Shown one piece after another: positions 11,525-24,156 of a stretch of DNA of 64,000 bases (its first letter is position 1; every line of letters begins with the position of its first letter). Source of the DNA: Corbicula japonica (taxonomy: Eukaryota > Mollusca > Bivalvia > Venerida > Cyrenidae); NCBI GenBank assembly GCA_038501625.1, contig JAZAYU010000002.1, forward strand, positions 15,399,702 through 15,463,701, in the 5' to 3' direction. Under the pieces are notes generated by a model. The model made no database searches, was not told the DNA's origin, and saw only the letters and a list, made by a program, of their open reading frames with translations. Position numbers and translations under genes: made by a program.

Positions 11525-14500
11525 TCACGGACACATAGCCATTGTGCAGGCAAACACGGGTTCAGCCACGCCCTCTGCTTGACATGTGCACGTGTTGCAG
11601 CTGTCAGGTTGGTAAGTCTGACCATGGAAAAAGATATGCCCGTCGGATTCTCGAGTGCATCCTGAAAAAATAAGCGCTGTATAGTTAATAATTCCATGTG
11701 TATCTATAAAAAAGTAAAATACGCTTATCATGAAATGCCACATCCAGAATACTCAGCTTCCCAACACAGCCAACATGAAGAGAGGAAAAAGAGCTTGGGT
11801 GATAATGATCAATTTCAAATTAGACACACTAAACAATTAACGAAAATGAGAACGCAAATACCGCCTTGAAACGGTCAGTGGCAAATCATTGTGCAATCAC
11901 GAAATATATATATATACCGCAATTGAAACAGTTGTTTTCGTTTGTAAATCATACTCTTTCTATAATTAAAGACAATAAATTAGTGAACTTTGTTGAACCC
12001 AAAAATTATGCACTATCTTTACATGTGTAACCATAAATAAACGTAAGGTATGGTGTTGGAAAAACTGTTTTTAAGTTGACTTATGCAAAAAGGGTTAAGT
12101 CAATACGCAAAATGAAAGACGTACTCACTTATTCTTAGTTTAAACATTGTTCTATCATACAATCATAAAAGCAAAGCAGTAAGACAAAATATATTATTCG
12201 TCATGGTCGTAGGTATAGAATAACCAACCTTTCATGCATGCCATTAGGGTACAGCCTATCGATGGAGGAGACTGACCATCAGCAGAACAAAAACACGTGT
12301 TACAGTCGTCTTTGAAGCTCTCGCCATTCTGTACCACTTCTCCTTTCTCTGTCCTACATACTGTAAGAAAACATATTAAGCTACATTTCTAAAAAGAAAA
12401 CATTAAGAAATAGTCTACCGTTACAATTCTACTGACAAGAACTCTAATTTAAGGGCCATCTACAGTCATCATTGCACTTTCATTGATCAAAAAGACAATT
12501 TAAAACATCTCTCAAACGGAAATACGCGATTAAATGAAATCTTGCAAACATAAATTTTATTAATGTATCTTTATTTTGCATTATGATAAGACACGTTAGA
12601 ACAGTAAAGACGATAAACGCTATCTTAACATTCCCTTAAATTATATTTACATCAATTAAAAAAAACTTAACACCACAAAACAATAAATATTATTGAACTG
12701 CATTTTTCCGTTACAGAGAATTTGGTATTTTTTTTTACTATTTACAGTTCAACGACTACTGAAGACGGCCCTTAAAAGATAAAAAGGGAACTTATAAAAA
12801 TTTTATTCTTGTCGTGTTCAGTTGCTTTCAAAACAACCGAACGCGACAAGAATAAAACATATTTAAGGCTAGGATTCATTGAGCCTGAACATGAGCAGTA
12901 ATGGAAGTGCATATTTCTGCCCACGCCGCCTATCTCTGGGTTGAGCGCGACTGAATATTTAGACAAAACATAAGTATCATGTTCAACAGCCTTCAAATTG
13001 CTATATAATTGAAAACAGCACTGATTGAATATACTGAATACTTAAAATGCCGCCACACATTCATTATCTTTATACAAATTTATAAACATAAATTATCATT
13101 CCGTGTAAAACTTGCTAAAATTTTGGATATTTTTATAAGAACCGAATCTGTTACACAAGTTTACCTCTTTTTAAATCATATCATTTGATCTGACAAATGC
13201 AAGTTTATTTATTATAATAAGATCTTTTGTTATAAATAATCATTTGTTCTTTGCTCTTTATTTTATTTATATATCGCGCGTGACAATTAAAATGGACAAA
13301 TGAGGCATACATCATCTTTTGATACAAAATGTTACAATTATATCTAATGTCATTTTATAATAGTAAAATCTAGGTACTAATTGAATGATAGAGATGGTAT
13401 TAATCATAGTAGTAACGAAAAAGGTACAAAAAATAAGACCATTCAATCAAACTTCACTTTTAATGAGCGCTATAAATAGAGGTATTAATTAAGGGAAAAT
13501 GACAAAAATATTCATGACATGTCATGACATTTCCTTGTTTTAAGGGGATTCATGTCAAGTTAATTTACAATCTTATAAAAGTTAGTATATAAATACTGTG
13601 AGGTGTACTTTCCTGAGTCTGAGTCAAGAGATATTGAGTTCGATAACCCGCTTCGACAACTAAATTTTACTAGCAGTCTTTCGGATGAGACATTAAACCG
13701 AGTACCAGAGTATAATCCTATTTATTACACTATTTTGATATATAAGAACAGACCATTTAAATTATCTTAATATTAAATTGACTGTTATTAATAATTTTTC
13801 TCTCCCGAACGGCATATTGTACTCTTTAAGGTGTCGCAACCATGCTCCTTGGGTGGGGTAATGCAAAAACTTTGATTGTCAGAAAATTGGTCAGATTTCA
13901 AATTAAAAATTATACCATACCAGAAATAACCATTTTGAGGTGCTAATACTCAACGAAATACCTCGCCGAATGAACATGTTTGCGTCCCCTTAATCATACA
14001 AATTTTTATAACCGGTTTCAATCCGTCGGGTTTATGTCGGAGTAAAGATCACGTATAAAGTTTCTTTGTTTATTTCTTTGTTCAAATAGATTATTACTAA
14101 CGTCGAATAACAATAAATTAATGGTCACAATATTTGTTTGAGGTAATCCTGTTGAAGGTTTTTACTTGCAAATAAATGTCATATATAAAACACTTTTTAT
14201 AAAATGCAGTTTAGGTAATCCTTATTTGTTAGCGGTATTCCTTCGCTCTTATATAAAATTTAGATGTTATTTAGTGTAAAGTCAAAGTTAGAATGTCTTG
14301 AAATAGTTATAAAATCCTTAAACTTCTGATAATTTATCTGCCTCGGGCAATCATTACCATGACAACTATGAGGGATATCTACATCTTATCGGTAATAAAA
14401 TTATCAAACCGCTTACAATGAATTATTGATGTCAATTTTGCAACTAAGTATCAAACTGATTAAGACAATAAACTTCAAAATTAAGTAACACAATAAATAT

Positions 14501-15554
14501 TTGAATTTAAAAAGAAATTATTTTCACTTAAACATGTTAAATAAAAGAACATCAACATTTAAGATAGCTACCATATTTTAGCATGGTAGGATTTTCACCT
14601 ATATTAATAACGAACAAAATAATTCCTTCGATGTTTTTCGATAAATGTAACCTAAGAAACCTCTATTTTAGGCAGGATTGGATGTTCTTAAATGCGATGT
14701 TGTATTATAAATGCTGAAGCCAAATATTCGAAAAAAATTACTGGCTGTAAAATTATAAAGATGTCTGATACATGTACATATGGAATATTTTAATGTATGC
14801 AATCTGTATGTTCGTCGAAGAAAATTTATGAACGGCGTAAAAATATCGTAACTGTTGTAGAACATCGGCAGAAATTTCCTATTTTGGATTCGGTATGTAG
14901 CGAAAATAACAAAATAAAATTATATTATGACGTCACATAGAACACGAAATACAGAAATCTGAAAACGACATTGTCTGATACGGAATAATTAGTCTGACAA
15001 ATTACATCAATTTTGCGGATTAACGATGCACTATGTAAAATCACTCTGATACCTTTTTACAACAACTTAACCAAGAGTATTTCACATAAACGTACTCTTA
15101 TATATATCTGTTATACACATTTCCTGAAATTCGTCCGCGGAATGTAATTATTAAATATTTGAAGTTAAGCCAGTCGTTTAATATATAAGCGTCGACTATC
15201 ATTTGCCGGTTCTTTAAGCTTTTGTATTTACATCTAAGTATTTATGGACAGCACATTCTCTCAAAAACGTCTTAATAGATGAAAAAAACAACAACTGTAA
15301 AAGCCTCTAAAAAGACAAATTTGAAATAATGCAGGCATGGTTTGATTTAGCCTGTTCATGATGAGGTAAGTGTATAGCTCATGTTCATAAAACCCTCTCT
15401 TGCAAACTATTCAGTGTTTTACGGTCCCTGCAAAAAGTTTTATTTTTTAAAATAAATTTATATAATATTTACCTTTAGGGTATCTCCTAGCTTGGGTGTT
15501 AAGAACCAATGAGGAGCCAATCAAAAACACCATAAAAGCAGTTAATCGTGTCAT
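11525..15554 (-). CDS. Two-domain pacifastin-like secreted protease inhibitor precursor
   Basis: Predicted secreted protein of 116 residues from three exons: 15554-15473, 12360-12229 and 11661-11525. All introns are GT-AG and phase 1, and the exons total 351 nt in frame. Residues 1-27 are a signal peptide (MTRLTAFMVFLIGSS then LVLNTQA). Domain 1 is C-x17-C-NT-C-F-C-x11-CTLMAC and domain 2 is C-x19-C-NT-C-T-C-x11-CTMAMC. C-N-x-C-x-C ... C-T-x3-C is the insect pacifastin signature (MEROPS I19), but the first loop is longer (17-19 against 9-12) and resembles a VWC half-domain. In insect pacifastins the residue after C-T is P1, so Leu and Met here suggest chymotrypsin- or elastase-like targets (inference). 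The introns carry R1, R2 and SINE pieces. Additional 5' untranslated exons are likely. Confidence 0.82.
11745..11900 (-). repeat. R1, 3' part
   Basis: Minus-strand R1 end in the intron between domain exons 2 and 3 (CAACACAGCCAACATGAAGA, GAAACGGTCAGTGGCAAAT). Confidence 0.55.
12780..12990 (+). repeat. R2 fragment in the first coding intron
   Basis: CGAACGCGACAAGAATAAAA, GAGCCTGAACATGAGCAGTA and CCACGCCGCCTATCTCTGG mark a diverged R2. Confidence 0.55.
13594..13710 (+). mobile_element. tRNA-derived SINE fragment
   Basis: A B-box-like GAGTTCGATAACCC is followed by a body phrase CTTTCGGATGAGACATTAAA then CCGAG. The body phrase GA(C)GTTAAACCGAGG is shared with the complete SINE at 43317-43550. 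The copy lacks its 3' part. Confidence 0.6.
13711..15472. other. Intron sequence of the two-domain gene, nothing recognised
   Basis: AT-rich. 15300-15365 contains a short R2 piece (GCAGGCATGGTTTGATTTAG). No further cysteine-domain exon in either strand. Confidence 0.35.
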
Positions 15555-16440
15555 CTTTCGGTTTCAGGATTCAGGAACTATTGAAAATTGATAAGATGAA
15601 GATAAACAAAACTGATTTTCTTTAAATTAACTTCCTGTTTCATTTCAAACATAAAGTTAATTAATACAACGGGAAATTAGTATACATAATTTCATAGAGA
15701 GACTAATGTTCAACGAAAACTAAAACATACATAATTTTGTATTTAGGAAATACATTACATTTATGAAACTTTATTTAAAAATATTTTTATATACCGGTTA
15801 GACAAAATCCTCGGTGATACCTACCAAGAATGCAGTTACCAAATGATAACATTTTGGCATTTATATAGCTCTACACTTTACTTTTTACTTATTGGCCTTG
15901 GGCTTAATTACTCCGAATAATATTATTTTTACAGTTGCTGCATTCTGTGCTTGGGGCAAAGTCAACAGCTTGTAAATGCATCTGTGCATTTAGATTAATT
16001 ATATGCAAATTATTTAGTACCGAATTACATCTGGAATTCCGACGGATATATATTATCCATGACAATCGTTACTAGCAAAGCAACCACAACAAAAACTTAA
16101 ACAAAACTCACCATAGAAGCTGGCTTTAATCCTGATTGGCAAATTGGTTGGCAACTGACCATTTTTTGTTAAATGTTTGCCATGTCGTTTTTGCAATTGA
16201 TCATTTATAAAGAGTGCTCTTTTTACCTCTCTACTGTTTGTCTGTTGTGGTCGGCTATGTCTTCTTGAAGTTGCCATTCCTGATTATGCCTGTATCACCT
16301 TCCAAATAGATTTTGTTTTAAAAAAAATAAAATTAGCAAAATTTTTGTATCGAGAGTATTTTTATTTTGAATTTGTGTAAATATACGAGCTGTGACCAAA
16401 ACTTCTTGGACACTAATGGTAAAACAGAATACAATGGATA
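15555..16440. other. Upstream region of the two-domain gene
   Basis: Probable 5' untranslated sequence and promoter lie here, but I cannot place them. TTTATATAGC near 15860 is on the wrong strand to help. No repeat of the named families. Confidence 0.3.
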
Positions 16441-16442
16441 TA

Positions 16443-17783
16443 CGAGGGGCATTAATAAAGTATTAATCAGTGTGATTTTGTAACGTTAATCCGAAAGAAA
16501 TTTCTACATGTTATACATGTATGGAAAGCTTAGACTCTCCTCTACAGTTACGTGCACAAGGAAACCGGGTAAAATCGTTACAGTGATTGAAATCTTAAAT
16601 TGAATCGACCAAGGTCAGATGCACTGCAGTTAAAATGGCAGACAAAGAGAACAAATTTCAAGATGAGAAAAGAGCTTATTGTAAAGTACGAGCATTGCTC
16701 GGCGTTGCTGCACCTGATATTAAAGCAGACTTAGACAAAGGTTATGGGGACTGTGCTCTCTCGTATTCCACGGTTAGAAGGTGGGTTCGTCTTTTTAACT
16801 CTGGTAGGGAGGATATAAAAGATGAGGCCCGTCCTGGCGGTCCAGTTACCACAATGACTGACGAAAATATTGCCGCTGTTAAAAAAAAGCTGTGGAAGAT
16901 GATGCCCGTTGTACAGTCGATGAGATAAGTGATTTATGTGGCATTAATTCGTCATCGGTATTTCAAATATTGACGCGCGCGTTAAAGCTACGCAAGGTTT
17001 GCGCCAGGTGGATACCCCACCTCCTCACTGATGATCAAAAACGCGAGCGCGTGCAAATAGCGTCCCAGCTGCTTGATACATACAAGAATGCTGACCAAAA
17101 ACGCATGAATGAAATTGTGACTGGCAATGAAACGTGGGTATATTTTTATGAGCCTGACAGTAAACAAAAAAATAAGGTGTGGGTCGGTGAAAATGATGGA
17201 CGGCCCCAAATTGCCCGTAGAGCTCGCAACTCAAAACGCATTATGTATGCATTATTTTTTGATTGCCAGGGAATGGTGGCTCGAATTCCTGTACCAGAAG
17301 GTAGGAGTGTTACGGGAACATTTTAACGAGATTCGGTACTTGCTGCTGTTGTATGCCACTATACTGCAGACCGTCCCCGTACCGGCGTACGCGGAATCAA
17401 GCTTCTGCATGACAACGCACCGGCCCACAAGTCAGCGGAGGTAACGTCGTATCTTAGCGACAACACCATTGACACTTTACCACACGCTCCATATAGCCCT
17501 GATCTTGCTCCATGCGATTTTTGGTTAAATCCCTTTATTAAGAACTACATGAGAGGTCGACGTTTTGAATCTCGTCTTGCCGTCGGCAGAGCGCTTTTCC
17601 AGTGTCTTAACACTATACCCAAAGAAGCATTCCGAAAAGCATTTTCTGATTGGATTAAACGCTTGGAAAAGTGCATACAAGTCAAAGGGGAATACTTCGA
17701 AGGGTTGATCTAAAAATTTAAGCAGAAATATTACGTATACAACTAAAGCGCCACACTGATTAATACTTTATAAATGCCCCTTG
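16443..17783 (+). mobile_element. Mariner transposon, inactive
   Basis: A 1341-bp element flanked by TA (16441-16442 and 17784-17785). The terminal inverted repeats of about 35 bp begin CGAGGGGCATTAATAAAG (left) and, on the complement, CAAGGGGCATTTATAAAG (right), and continue through TATTAATCAGTGTG on both sides. The size, TA target and TIR layout are typical of mariner. The single gene inside is broken. Confidence 0.93.
16635..17713 (+). pseudogene. Mariner DD34D transposase, broken
   Basis: Starts MADKENKFQDEKRAYCKVR. The N-terminal helix-turn-helix region is visible (STVRRWVRLFNSGREDIKDE). The catalytic region contains LLHDNAPAH and PYSPDLAPCDFWL with 34 residues between the two aspartates, the mariner spacing. 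Three lesions are visible. There is a frameshift at an A8 run near 16885; the protein continues in the next frame as VEDDARCTVDEI. A TAA at 17324-17326 stands where FYRD would be expected. The first catalytic residue is altered, TGNETW for the family's TGDE-W. After the TAA the frame is open to the stop at 17711-17713 (YFEGLI). The defects argue against activity even if read through. Confidence 0.9.
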
Positions 17784-17789
17784 TATTGA

Positions 17790-18320
17790 TTTACAATATT
17801 AGTCATGTATTAGATTTGTAATAAATCCAGTGTACATCCACTTCTAACGTTATTCACTTTTTCGATCTTAAGACTAACACTCTTATTGTTATCGTCGATA
17901 TTACCATCCTTTTTCCGCAAAACTCGAAGTTTTTTTGTTGTATTTTTTTTTAAATAAAACAGAAATCTAATCTTCGGTCTTTTAAGACGCTGACGTCAGC
18001 ACTTGTATCCTGTTCATTGAATTATAATTTGACAAAAATGTAGTTTTAAACGTGTACAAAATGTTTGTCTCTTTGTCTATAACTCTAATGCTGACCTGAT
18101 ATAAATTTAAAATAAATAAAAATATATCATAAAATATAAAATATAAAAATTTTGTGTCATCACAATGGACAAAATATGGTCACTATAATTTGTACTGTTT
18201 CATCCAACATATATGGAAAGATAATAAAAGAAATGCTTCGAAGGAGTTTTGTCTAAGAAAGTTTAATTAAAAGTTAGAATATATCATAACAAACAATGTT
18301 ATAATTATACGTTGCATCCT
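17790..18320. other. AT-rich spacer, nothing recognised
   Basis: No open frame or repeat family signal. Confidence 0.35.
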
Positions 18321-18323
18321 ACC

Positions 18324-18470
18324 AGGGCTGAAGGTTATAAAGCTGAGATTGGAAACCAGTCTCAAATCTCAAGCATCTGATTGGCTGAAATGGCGACCAG
18401 TCGCCATTTCAGCCAATCAGATGCTTGAGATTTGAGACTGGTTTCCATGCTCAGTTTTATAACCTTGGGC
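18324..18470. mobile_element. Palindromic MITE, subtype B (copy P4)
   Basis: Left end CAGGGCTGAAGGTTATAAAG, right end TTTTATAACCTTGGGC, centre GGCGACCAGTCGCC. The left end has the variant GGGCTGAAGG, shared with P5 and P8, so the two termini differ slightly. Confidence 0.88.
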
Positions 18471-18548
18471 ACAGAAGTAATGATCATATGAGCAATGTGT
18501 GATGAATGTCATGAGAGGTGGCATTTGTGTTGGATATTTTACACCTCA

Positions 18549-18693
18549 GGGTTGAAGGTTACAAAGCTGAGTTTGAAAACCAGTCTCAAATCTCAAGCAT
18601 CTGATTGGCTGAAATGGCGACTGGTCGCCATTTCAGCCAATCAGATGCTTGAGATTTGAGACTGGTTTCCATGCTCAGTTTTATAACCTTGGG
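18549..18693. mobile_element. Palindromic MITE, subtype B (copy P5)
   Basis: Second copy only 78 bp after P4, in the same orientation by its variant left end (CAGGGTTGAAGGTTACAAAG). Confidence 0.88.
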
Positions 18694-19084
18694 ACCAGGA
18701 CTTTGCAATTTCATTTAAATACCGTTTAATTTAAATATTATAAAACCACTAATAAGGATCTAGATCTATTATGTGTTGAAACAAGTCATAAATTTTAAAA
18801 AACACATAAACATATTATATGCAGTCAAATAGTCGTCACGAAAATAAACGACATGTGGCCGCAAATTTCAAATTCTGCTTAATATATATAACATAAACCA
18901 AAAACTATTTGTTCGCACCATTAACTTTGAAATGATTCAGGGCAATAACTCTGGTAATTATACAAACAACAGTTTTGGACACAATAAAAAAGATTTGCAG
19001 TTACAGGAATTTAATTTAAAAAAGATAAATGTATGAGTAAAATTAAGCTAATAAGCTAAAATAGGTTTGTCCAAAAGTTCAAAA

Positions 19085-19345
19085 TAATCTTTTTCCAAGA
19101 CATGTAAAAAGTAAAATATGCATATCAGGAATCGCCACACTCACAAAGCACAGCCTCCCCACGCAGCGAAAAAAAAGAGATGAAGAGAGAGTGCATGTTT
19201 GATAAAGGTATGTCAATTCAAATAGGACGCCACAAACAATTAACGAAAAAGAGAACCTTTGGGGATACCGCCTTGGAACGGTCATTGGTAAAACAAATTC
19301 CACTGGGGGTTTAAACCAGGTTCTAAGGTGCACCAACCTAAGTTG
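19085..19345 (-). repeat. R1, 3' half
   Basis: Complement of CATATCAGGAATCGCCACAC through GGTTTAAACCAGGTTCTAAG. This is a well-preserved 3' half. Confidence 0.65.
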
Positions 19346-19794
19346 CATGATCTTTTGCGTGATTATGACGACCTTTGATCGTCGTACATAAATTTCCTTA
19401 TTCCTTGTAAATGCAAAACAACTACGTCTCTATTTAATGATTGTGTCTCATATGTATGTCTCGTATATGGTATTAATGGTAGTGAACTCATCTGAATATT
19501 AAATATATTCTTTAAAGCTATGATCTGCAGTTTTGAACTTGGACAATTCGTGTTTAACGATAACAGCAAAGACATTAATGTTGTGCTTAAGTCTGTAGGT
19601 TGTTTTTATCAAGAGTAAAACACATTTCAGTCACATTAAATTCATATTGATAGCTTTAAATATTTTTCCATCGCCAAATTAGCTTCGCCGGTTTTATTAG
19701 TTCCGTTTTATCAATTTTTATAGATGTAAATGAAAAAGATAAATGTATAATATGTCACTGATACGAAAGTAGTTATTTTAATGTTACTTTGAAA

Positions 19795-19895
19795 TGGATT
19801 CCTAACCATCCTCTCTCCCTCTCTTCTTCTTGACTGTGTGGGGAGGCTGTTTTTTCTGAATGTGGCGATTCCTGATATGCATATTTCACCTTTTT
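19795..19895 (+). repeat. R1, 3' end only
   Basis: CATCCTCTCTCCCTCTCTTC to CCTGATATGCATATTTCACC. Confidence 0.6.
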
Positions 19896-19952
19896 TTAAA
19901 AAGCATTTTATATGCAATTTTATATACTAGATGTAAATGAAAAAGATATAGA

Positions 19953-20418
19953 GGATATTTGTTTTTACCAGTGTAAGACAGAAATATATTTCACCGAATG
20001 AGCTCCGAAATTCGTATTTTCACGAGTGGCGAAGCCACGAGAGAAATATCATAATTCCGGAGTTCACGAGTGAAATATATTTCTATCTTTTACTGGTAAA
20101 ACCAAATTTTCTTTTTATTTTATCCTTTTAATGCAAAATTTGATTGATTTTGACAGAAAAGTTGCAAGAAACGGCGCCAAAACCGCTTGTTTATGACGTG
20201 ACGTCATAACGTCAAATATACAAATTTGAGCCCGTTTTCTCAACGTTCTCATTTGGAATGTTATGTGAGCATGGGTACCAACGTGAAAAAAAATCAGTGA
20301 TTTTGAACTGTTTGAAAACAGTGAAATACCACTTTTATTTCACCTGGAAAAATTCTATAATTTACTGAAAAGCATTAAAAAAATATAATATTTCACTTAT
20401 ACGGAAGTAGTTATTTTG
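19953..20418. repeat. Foldback-ended non-autonomous element
   Basis: 19964-20100 is an inverted repeat. TTTACCAGTGTAAGACAGAA is mirrored by TTCTATCTTTTACTGGTAAA, with GAAATATATTTCAC/GTGAAATATATTTC inside and GTGGCGAAGCCAC at the centre. A second piece of the same end lies at 22575-22615 on the other strand. The tail phrase CACTTATACGGAAGTAGTTA near 20395 also occurs at 19757, suggesting two partial copies. Confidence 0.55.
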
Positions 20419-20419
20419 G

Positions 20420-21529
20420 TGCATTTGGATTTTAATACTTCAGACTGTGTCAACAACTAAGCCCAAAAGCTTTCGTATTGATTAGAGCTTCGGGAATACA
20501 GGACATTGTCCCAGTCTTCAGAAATAAATTGATCGCCTCTGTGTTCTTGTTGTCATAGCAAAACCATCTTGTCTTTTTTCGCGAGGACTGCATGCAAAAC
20601 TACAATAAGGAAACTCGATTGGTAGAACAATTTAATTTTCAGTGGCAAAGAATCATGCATACAATAATGTTTACATCATTAAATACGTAAGTATACTGTT
20701 AGTGATCTTGAAATTGGCAAAACTTAATTTAATTCTAATCAGCATACATAACCCCACCCTAGGAATACGGCGACACCGCCTATGCTAGATATTCTAACAA
20801 GAATTGTTTTTACAATTATGAAATAATTAATCGTATCAAAAATATATTGATTTATTATACTTTTCAAAGCTCAATGTTATTGTGATAAATCATTTGTATT
20901 TTATGCTATATACATAGACATGTGTTTAGTAATTTTAAACAATTCAGTATCTTTTTATTCCTTTAAATCCTACAAAACCTCAATATATGAACATGTAAAG
21001 TTTAATTGTTGGCCAAGTACAAACTAACAACAAAGCGAATGTTTTGACCTTCGATGTTTTTCAAGAAATAGGGTTTTTCTAAAACTGCTTCGCGTTATAA
21101 AAAAAAACAAAAACTCGACTTCAAAAATGTCACGTTGAGTTTATAAGTCTTAGAAAATAAAGAAATGTACTTCCAATAAATCAAATATTAAGGTCAAACT
21201 TTGCGTACTGAAAACTGACTCTGAAAGTAAAGGAATCGTAAGACAAGAGATATAAATATTGGAAAAATATAAACAAATATTGTATATGTTACTGAATTAA
21301 TATGAAAAGACATAAAAAAAGAAGGTTTTAAAGGAAATTTTATTTCAACACCATTGAATAGGATTCAAACGAAAGGAAAAGTTTAAATACTAATTCCGCC
21401 TTTTAAAGTGGAAGATGCAGAAATAGATACACTCAGAAAACAGCTTTCCTACACAGCTTGATGACGCATAACATTCTCAGATGAGCAACATGATCTAGTT
21501 TTCTTTACAAATTAGCTGCAAAATAACAC
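20420..21529. other. AT-rich spacer, nothing recognised
   Basis: Apart from a short match to the 55.6-kb repeat near 20750 (AATACGGCGACACCGCCTA), I see no structure. Confidence 0.35.
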
Positions 21530-21660
21530 ACACAAAACAAACATAAGAAGCTAATAGCCAAAAATGAAATGTGTGGGTTCTCAATGACTTTACCGAGACT
21601 TGAGCACCTGGCGTCTAATTAACTTTCCGTGAAATTCCAGAATATATTAAACGTTTTTGT
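21530..21660 (-). repeat. R1, 5' part
   Basis: Complement of the R1 phrase group CTCGGTAAGATCAT and CACCTGGAGTCAA-type sequence (TTACCGAGACTTGAGCACCT). Confidence 0.45.
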
Positions 21661-21939
21661 AAGTATTCAGATTGTTAAGCTCAATGTTATTATGATAAAT
21701 CTAACCAAGAACAAATTTTTTGAGACCTAATCAACTTTATTTGAAAGAAATTCAAGGAATCAAAGATGATGGTATGGTGTTAGACTTGTTTCTTCCTTTT
21801 ATTTCCTCCTCGTTGTTTGTGCTTTGTGGCGGCTGTAAAAAGTCTCCCCATATATTCAATCAGTGCTGTTATGAGTTACGTCCTTTGAAGGTCGTTGAGT
21901 TCTTACTATTTCAATAGTACTTCAAAAATTGTTTTTGTT

Positions 21940-22440
21940 TAAATATTTCGGCCAGTTTATATATGGATGGTTTCACTATTTCAGCCAATATAGATTTGGA
22001 TATTGTTCATTCAGCCAAGGATATAATTCATGCTTTTTAAATTTTGCCATTGGCGTTGTTTGTGATATGCAGGATTAATTTTCTCAGATCCCTTGTCAAA
22101 TATTTTGTTTAGTTCCGCCATTGTTTTCTCGATTAGTGCAAACCCATTCTTTTATCTGGGGACCGTACGCCGCTGAACATTAAGGGAATTAATCTGAAAA
22201 TACCACAGTAAAGGTGCCATTTTAACCGCCATATGCATACCAACGTTAGGGATGGATCAAAATTGTACTGTTTATTAATGTAAATATTTAGTTGCGCTCA
22301 ACCCGGGACTAGGCGGCGTGGGCAATAATATACATTTCCATTACTACTCATAAACAGGCTCAATCAAACCGAGCCTGCAATATTTTCACATTTGTCATTC
22401 GGTGGCTTTCAAAGCTTCCTTTTCATAATTTTTATGTAAG
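21940..22440 (-). repeat. R2, long copy
   Basis: Reads from TCAAAGCTTCC (complement of the R2 start) back to the GGCCAGTTTATATATGG end. Nearly full length and uninterrupted, so it shows the empty form of the R2 site that holds palindrome P1 at 1910. Confidence 0.65.
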
Positions 22441-22844
22441 TGTATTAAACCCGTTTGTTTCGTTTATTTTCAGAATAAAATTATAATTATTTTATTATTA
22501 TTATTTAAAATTTTATAAAACCTATCAAGACGACAGGATCTATATTTTTATTTTCAGTGCTGTTATCGACTTCGCCATTTATCTTACACTGGTAAAAACA
22601 AATATCAATTATTTCTTCTGGATAATAAATACCTTTATTTTTTGCCAATTAAGCTGATGTATGTTTAACCAAAAGAATAACAGAACATTATTATGTTTGA
22701 AGGTAATATTACAGACCATATTTCGAAGCTTTCAACTGAAGTTCTCAAATTTGCTGTAAATGTTGGCAGAACTAAATGAACCTATTAGTAAATGATTTTA
22801 TATCTTTTTTGTACGGTAATTGAAATTACATGTAAAAATAAAAC

Positions 22845-23088
22845 ACCAGTGTGAGGTTTGTGCAGCCTTGAACCTGGTTTAAAGCCCCCAGTGGCAAATT
22901 GTTTTGCCACTGACCGTTCGAAGGCGGTAACGCCAGGTGTTATCTGTTTCGATAATTGTTTGTGGCGTCTTATTTGAATTTGATATACTTATAAAAATGT
23001 TTTCTTTTCCTCTCTTCTTTTTCGCTGCGTGAGGAGGCTGTGTTCTGTGAGTGTGGCCATTCCTAATATGCTTATTTCACTTTTTTAG
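22845..23088 (+). repeat. R1, 3' half
   Basis: AGCCTTGAACCTGGTTTAAA, GGCAAATTGTTTTGCC hairpin, GTGTGGCCATTCCTAATATG. Confidence 0.65.
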
Positions 23089-24012
23089 AAATTCAGCCTA
23101 ACTGAGCCAAAAAGGGTACTTTGCGCACATTTTCCCACTACGTTATTCAGACTTAAATCAACGTTTGAATTCAATTGCGAAATTTACGAAGAATTTCATT
23201 CGCTTATCACCAATTTTGTTCAAAATGTTTATTTTTCTTAATTTAAGAACACGCATACATGTGACAGTTGCCTTGTTGAATAAACCCATCTACATATTTG
23301 AGAATATTTCATGAATGCCTGGACTCTATTCAAAATAATAGACCCTCAAACGACGTGGGCTTGGAGAGAGAGAAACATTATCATGCTTGTGAATGGAAGA
23401 GGAGATGGTGTTTTGATGTGTTTTGTTTTCTTTTTTGAATTATTTCCTTATTTAAGTTTTAAATTTAAGTTCCATTAAATAATGGTTGAGAAATTGAGAA
23501 GTTCCAGAAAATGATTTTCCGTCTTCTGACTTACTCTTGATAACGGGTTTAAGGCCTGCAAAAGAAAAATCTAAATGTGTGATATGGTGTTAAATTTTAG
23601 ACGAAATATTGCATTCCTTGTCAGATTTTACATTTTATGTGGGTCTAGCAACTATTAAATTCAAATATACGAGTATATCAACGCTTCGCTAGACAAATTG
23701 CTGCAAACTCATAAACAACATAACGTCAGGTAACGATTATGACTTGTGACTTTTAAAAAGGACAAACTAAAGTTAACTATATTTCTAAAACTGAAAGTAT
23801 ATCTTCGTTTTACAACTAGCTATAACCGTAGAATATATCCTGTGACACAGAACTGCTGTTCTCAAGGCTTTCATGTGGTTTGTATGAAGGTACTAATTAT
23901 CCACTCCCGGTCACATATTCGGTAGAGCAGTTAACAGTGTAATAATATTCACATTTTAATATAACTATCATTTTATTTTTAGCAATCATATTATGTCTAA
24001 CGTTACAACATT

Positions 24013-24156
24013 GCCCAAGATCATAAAACAAAATCTGGAGATCAGTCTCAAATCTCAAGCATCTGATTGGCTGAAATGGCGACCAGTCGCCATTTCAGCC
24101 AATCAGATCCTTGAGATTTGAGACTGATCTCAAAACTTAGTTTTATGATCTTGGGC
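24013..24156. mobile_element. Palindromic MITE, subtype A (copy P6), with an empty site in unit 2
   Basis: Ends GCCCAAGATCATAAAAC and GTTTTATGATCTTGGGC. The paralogous sequence near 39040 reads straight through (ATAAAATATCCCACCTGAG) without it, so P6 inserted after the duplication or was precisely lost from unit 2. The flanks allow a 3-bp target duplication CAT. Confidence 0.92.

Noticed and set aside
11479..11743. Two overlapping unspliced frames of 72 codons each
   Set aside because: They run across the intron boundary of the domain 2 exon; only 11525-11661 is coding.
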